DNA from: Rhodobacteraceae bacterium UBA6236
GTDB taxonomy: Bacteria > Pseudomonadota > Alphaproteobacteria > Rhodobacterales > Rhodobacteraceae
Reading direction: 5' to 3'
Length of the DNA: 15,877 nucleotides
Assembly: GCA_002440945.1 (NCBI GenBank)
Contig: DJWG01000091.1
Location: forward strand, 1 to 15,877
Under the pieces are notes generated by a model that did not search any database, was not told where the DNA came from, and worked only from the letters and a program-made list of their open reading frames with translations. The translations under genes and the position numbers were made by a program. Positions 13,480-15,877 of this stretch are shown in pieces. The number at the start of each line of letters is the position of its first letter. The first letter of the stretch is position 1.

Positions 13480-14706
13480 GTGGCTTCGGACCCCGACCTG
13501 TCGCTCTCGGACCTTCCTCGCGTGCCGCGCAGAGGCGGCAGGAAAGACGATGGCGGCGACAAGAGCGAGGAACACCGCTTCCCCTGCCCGCAATGCGGCG
13601 CGGACATGCGGTTTTCGCCTGCCGAGGCGCAACTGGTCTGCGATCACTGCGGCCATACCGAACCCCTTGGCGCCGACCGGGTCCGCCACCAGCCGATCCC
13701 GGAACTCGACTTCCGCCGCGCCCTCGAACAGCGCCTCCCCGAGGCCAAGATGGAAACGGCGCGCTTTTCCCGCTGCCCGAACTGCGGCGCCGAGGTCGAA
13801 TTCGACCCCGCGGTCCATTCCACCGAATGCCCGTTTTGCGCCACGCCCGTCGTCACCGACACGGGCGAGATGCGCCACATCAAGCCCGCAGGCCTTGCGC
13901 CCTTCCTTCTGACCGAACGCCAGGCACGCGAGGCGATGACCGGCTGGCTCGGGTCGCTGTGGTTCGCGCCTTCGGGCCTGACGGAATACGCCCGCAAGGG
14001 CCGTGCGATGACCGGGATCTACGTCCCCTTCTGGACCTACGACGCCGATACGCAATCCAGCTACACCGGCCAGCGCGGCACGGTCTATTACGTCACCGAA
14101 CAGGTCCAGGTCCGCGACGCGAACGGCCAGATCCGCAGCGAACTCCGCCAGGTGCCGCGCATCCGCTGGACGCCTGTGTCAGGCCGCGTGGCGCGGTTCT
14201 TCGACGATGTGCTGGTCCTTGCCTCGCGCTCGCTGCCAAAATCCCATACCGATGCGCTGCAGCCCTGGGATCTGAGCCGCCTTGATCCCTACCGCCCCGA
14301 ATACCTCGCAGGCTTCGGGGCCGAGGGCTATACCATCGGGCTTGAAGACGGCATGCGTGACGCCCGGGCCCAGATGGACGCGATGATCGAACGCGACGTG
14401 CGCTTCGACATCGGCGGCGACCAGCAGCAGATCCAGCACATCGACACAAGGATCGGCGAAGTGACCTTCAAGCACATCCTCCTGCCGGTCTGGACCGCCG
14501 CCTACAAGTTCCGGGGCCGAAGCTACCGCTTCGTGGTCAACGGCCAGACCGGCAAGGTCCAGGGCGAACGGCCCTGGTCGGCGGTGAAGATCGCCTTCGC
14601 GGTGCTGTTGGCCGCGCTTGTCGTCGCGGCGGCGGTCTGGTTTGGCCAGCAGCAGTCCGATGGTCAGGTCGTGCTGCCCTGGGACACATGGCAAGGCACC
14701 CCATGA
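13480..14706 (+). CDS. double zinc-ribbon protein with C-terminal membrane helix
   Basis: The 408-residue product has two zinc-ribbon units: Cys36/Cys39 (CPQC) with Cys54/Cys57 (CDHC), and Cys99/Cys102 (CPNC) with Cys117/Cys120 (CPFC). A conserved-looking domain follows (about 140-350, with FWTYDADTQSSYTGQRGTVYY and LLPVWTAAYKFRGRSYRFVVNGQTGKVQGERPWS), then a single membrane helix at about 369-388, leaving a short tail outside. It looks tail-anchored, with the ribbons in the cytoplasm. Proteins of this kind are often annotated as primosomal N'-like or helicase-like because of the ribbons; no helicase motif is present. In Bacillus subtilis the SPFH protein YdjI needs membrane-anchored partners, including a zinc-ribbon protein, to reach the membrane, so this may be the anchor of the SPFH protein. 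The GTG start at 13480 has only GGGG upstream. Its last four bases overlap the next gene. Confidence 0.83.
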   Translation: MASDPDLSLSDLPRVPRRGGRKDDGGDKSEEHRFPCPQCGADMRFSPAEAQLVCDHCGHTEPLGADRVRHQPIPELDFRRALEQRLPEAKMETARFSRCPNCGAEVEFDPAVHSTECPFCATPVVTDTGEMRHIKPAGLAPFLLTERQAREAMTGWLGSLWFAPSGLTEYARKGRAMTGIYVPFWTYDADTQSSYTGQRGTVYYVTEQVQVRDANGQIRSELRQVPRIRWTPVSGRVARFFDDVLVLASRSLPKSHTDALQPWDLSRLDPYRPEYLAGFGAEGYTIGLEDGMRDARAQMDAMIERDVRFDIGGDQQQIQHIDTRIGEVTFKHILLPVWTAAYKFRGRSYRFVVNGQTGKVQGERPWSAVKIAFAVLLAALVVAAAVWFGQQQSDGQVVLPWDTWQGTP

Positions 14707-15629
14707 TCCTCAGCTGCGGCGAAGCCCTGATCGACATGCTGCCCCGCACCTCGACGGCAGGTGAGCCCTGCTTTGCCCCCTATCCCGGCGGTGCGGTGAT
14801 GAACACCGCCATCGCGCTCGGGCGGCTCGGGGTGCCTTCGGCCTTCCTCTCGGGTCTGTCGACGGACCTCTTCGGCCAGATGCTGACGGACGCTCTCGCG
14901 GCGTCGCACGTCGATACGACGCTCGCGATCCGGTCATCCAGGCCCACGACGCTCGCCTTTGTCCGGCTGGAGGGCGGTCAGGCCAGCTACGCCTTCCACG
15001 ACGAAAACAGCGCCGGGCGGATGATCGTCCCTGCGGATCTGCCGGACCTGCCCGATCACATCCAGGCGCTGTTCTTCGGTGGCATCAGCCTGATGGTTGA
15101 ACCCTCTGCCTCCACCTATGAAACCCTGATGACCCGCGAGGCCGTATCACGCCGCGTGCTGATGATCGACCCGAACATCCGCCCCGCCTTCATCGCCGAT
15201 GAACCCGGCTACCGCGCCCGGATCGCCCGGATGATCGGCATGGCGCATCTCGTGAAACTGTCGGAAGAAGACCTGCGCTGGCTGTCGGGCGCTGGCCCCG
15301 TCGAAGACCTCGCCCGAACCCTTCTCGCCCGCGGCCCCGCCGCCGTCTTCGTCACCGAAGGCGCAAAGGGCGCACAAGCCTTCACCCGCAAGCACCATGT
15401 CTTCGTCCCCGCGCCAAAGGTCACGGTCGCCGATACCGTCGGCGCGGGCGATACCTTCAACGCAGGGATCCTGGCCGCGCTTTTCCGCGCGAACCTGCTG
15501 AACCCTGACGCCCTCGCCGACCTCCCAGAGCCGGCATTGATCCGGGCCCTTGACCTCGGCACCCGCGCTGCGGCAATCACCGTCTCGCGCCCCGGCGCCA
15601 ATTCCCCCTGGGCAACGGAGATCACCTAG
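14703..15629 (+). CDS. PfkB-family sugar kinase (fructokinase-like)
   Basis: This cytoplasmic kinase should phosphorylate a sugar such as fructose with ATP. The 308-residue product starts MILSCGEALIDMLP, the usual fructokinase start, has the glycine-rich substrate site (PGGAVMNTAIALGRLG) and the GAGDTFNAG motif with the catalytic base Asp250. NIRPAFI after DP and the LVKLSEEDLRWLSG segment also fit fructokinase and 2-keto-3-deoxygluconate kinase relatives. The ATG at 14703 overlaps the stop of the zinc-ribbon gene (ATGA), so I prefer it to a start five codons upstream. Tight linkage to the stress operon and to dtd suggests co-transcription, but no functional link is obvious. The substrate cannot be told from sequence. 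Confidence 0.9.
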   Translation: MILSCGEALIDMLPRTSTAGEPCFAPYPGGAVMNTAIALGRLGVPSAFLSGLSTDLFGQMLTDALAASHVDTTLAIRSSRPTTLAFVRLEGGQASYAFHDENSAGRMIVPADLPDLPDHIQALFFGGISLMVEPSASTYETLMTREAVSRRVLMIDPNIRPAFIADEPGYRARIARMIGMAHLVKLSEEDLRWLSGAGPVEDLARTLLARGPAAVFVTEGAKGAQAFTRKHHVFVPAPKVTVADTVGAGDTFNAGILAALFRANLLNPDALADLPEPALIRALDLGTRAAAITVSRPGANSPWATEIT

Positions 15630-15877
15630 ATGCGAGTCCTTCTTCAACGCGTGCGCGAGGCGCGCGTCACCGTCGATGGACGGGTCACCGGCGAAATCGG
15701 CCCCGGCCTCATGATCCTCGTCTGCGCGATGGAAGGCGATACCGACGCCGCCGCCGACCGGCTGGCGGCGCGGATCGCCAAGCTCAGGATCTTCAAGGAC
15801 GCGGAGGGCAAGATGAACCTCTCGGTCCGCGATACGGGTGGCGCGGCCTTGGTGGTCAGCCAGTTCACCCTGGCCGC
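15630..15877 (+). CDS. dtd: D-aminoacyl-tRNA deacylase, 5' part (truncated by window end)
   Basis: Dtd removes D-amino acids (and glycine from tRNA(Ala)) wrongly attached to tRNA. The first 82 of about 145 residues are present: [17 protein letters not shown] is the usual start, [18 protein letters not shown] and KMNLSV are typical, and SQFTL (77-81) is the conserved catalytic motif containing the threonine that gives the active site. The ATG abuts the TAG of the kinase gene without a gap, and GGAG lies nine nt upstream (15617-15620). The second motif, NxGPVT, would lie outside the window. This is the last gene of the plus-strand run that starts at 9191. Confidence 0.95.
   Translation, partial: MRVLLQRVREARVTVDGRVTGEIGPGLMILVCAMEGDTDAAADRLAARIAKLRIFKDAEGKMNLSVRDTGGAALVVSQFTLA

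Noticed and set aside
12226..14055. 609-codon open frame on the minus strand
   Set aside because: The longest frame of the region, but it is antisense to the SPFH and zinc-ribbon genes, both of which have recognisable domains and good spacing; the product shows no domain and biased composition.

Overview
The window is GC-rich and gene-dense. Its gene content (alphaproteobacterial-type RNase P RNA, E. coli-like MntR with Nramp MntH, a gatCA pair, TadA, an RsuA/RluB-type pseudouridine synthase with a long basic tail, DUF2927 lipoprotein) and a short intergenic repeat of the form GCCTCCGGCGGGRNTATTT fit the alphaproteobacterial order Rhodobacterales (Rhodobacteraceae/Paracoccaceae). This taxonomic placement is inference from gene families and base composition, not from a database search. 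Coding density is high and the ordinary housekeeping part shows no phage, IS or CRISPR signature.

Layout. (1) 1-178, minus: the 5' part of rnpB, cut by the window edge. (2) 299-2227: a divergent manganese homeostasis pair, mntH (minus) and mntR (plus), with an inverted repeat that looks like an MntR box lying on a good sigma-70 promoter for mntH. (3) 2298-5626, minus: gatC-gatA, then an Excalibur-domain lipoprotein and an AmpD/AmiD-type cell-wall amidase, closely spaced and probably co-transcribed at least in part. (4) 5747-6016, minus: a small three-helix membrane protein, then the divergent UlaG-like metallo-beta-lactamase-fold hydrolase at 6168-6863. (5) 7009-8979: tadA (minus) and, divergently, an RluB-like pseudouridine synthase whose C-terminal tail contains a near-perfect 47-residue tandem repeat.

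(6) 9191-14706, plus, is the most interesting part. It reads as one tightly packed operon: a 27-residue membrane micro-protein, an XpaC-family four-helix membrane protein, a TelA-family protein, a DUF2927 lipoprotein, an SPFH (band 7) protein fused to a GYF_2-like domain, and a double zinc-ribbon protein with one C-terminal membrane helix. XpaC and TelA are known partners in Ter-type stress systems. An SPFH protein together with a zinc-ribbon membrane protein resembles the Bacillus subtilis ydjFGHI membrane-stress cluster. Their fusion into one operon with a lipoprotein suggests a cell-envelope stress or membrane-domain organising system that connects inner membrane, cytoplasm and outer membrane. 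That function is inference.

(7) 14703-15877, plus: a PfkB-family sugar kinase (fructokinase-like), overlapping the zinc-ribbon gene by ATGA, followed directly by dtd (D-aminoacyl-tRNA deacylase), which runs off the window.
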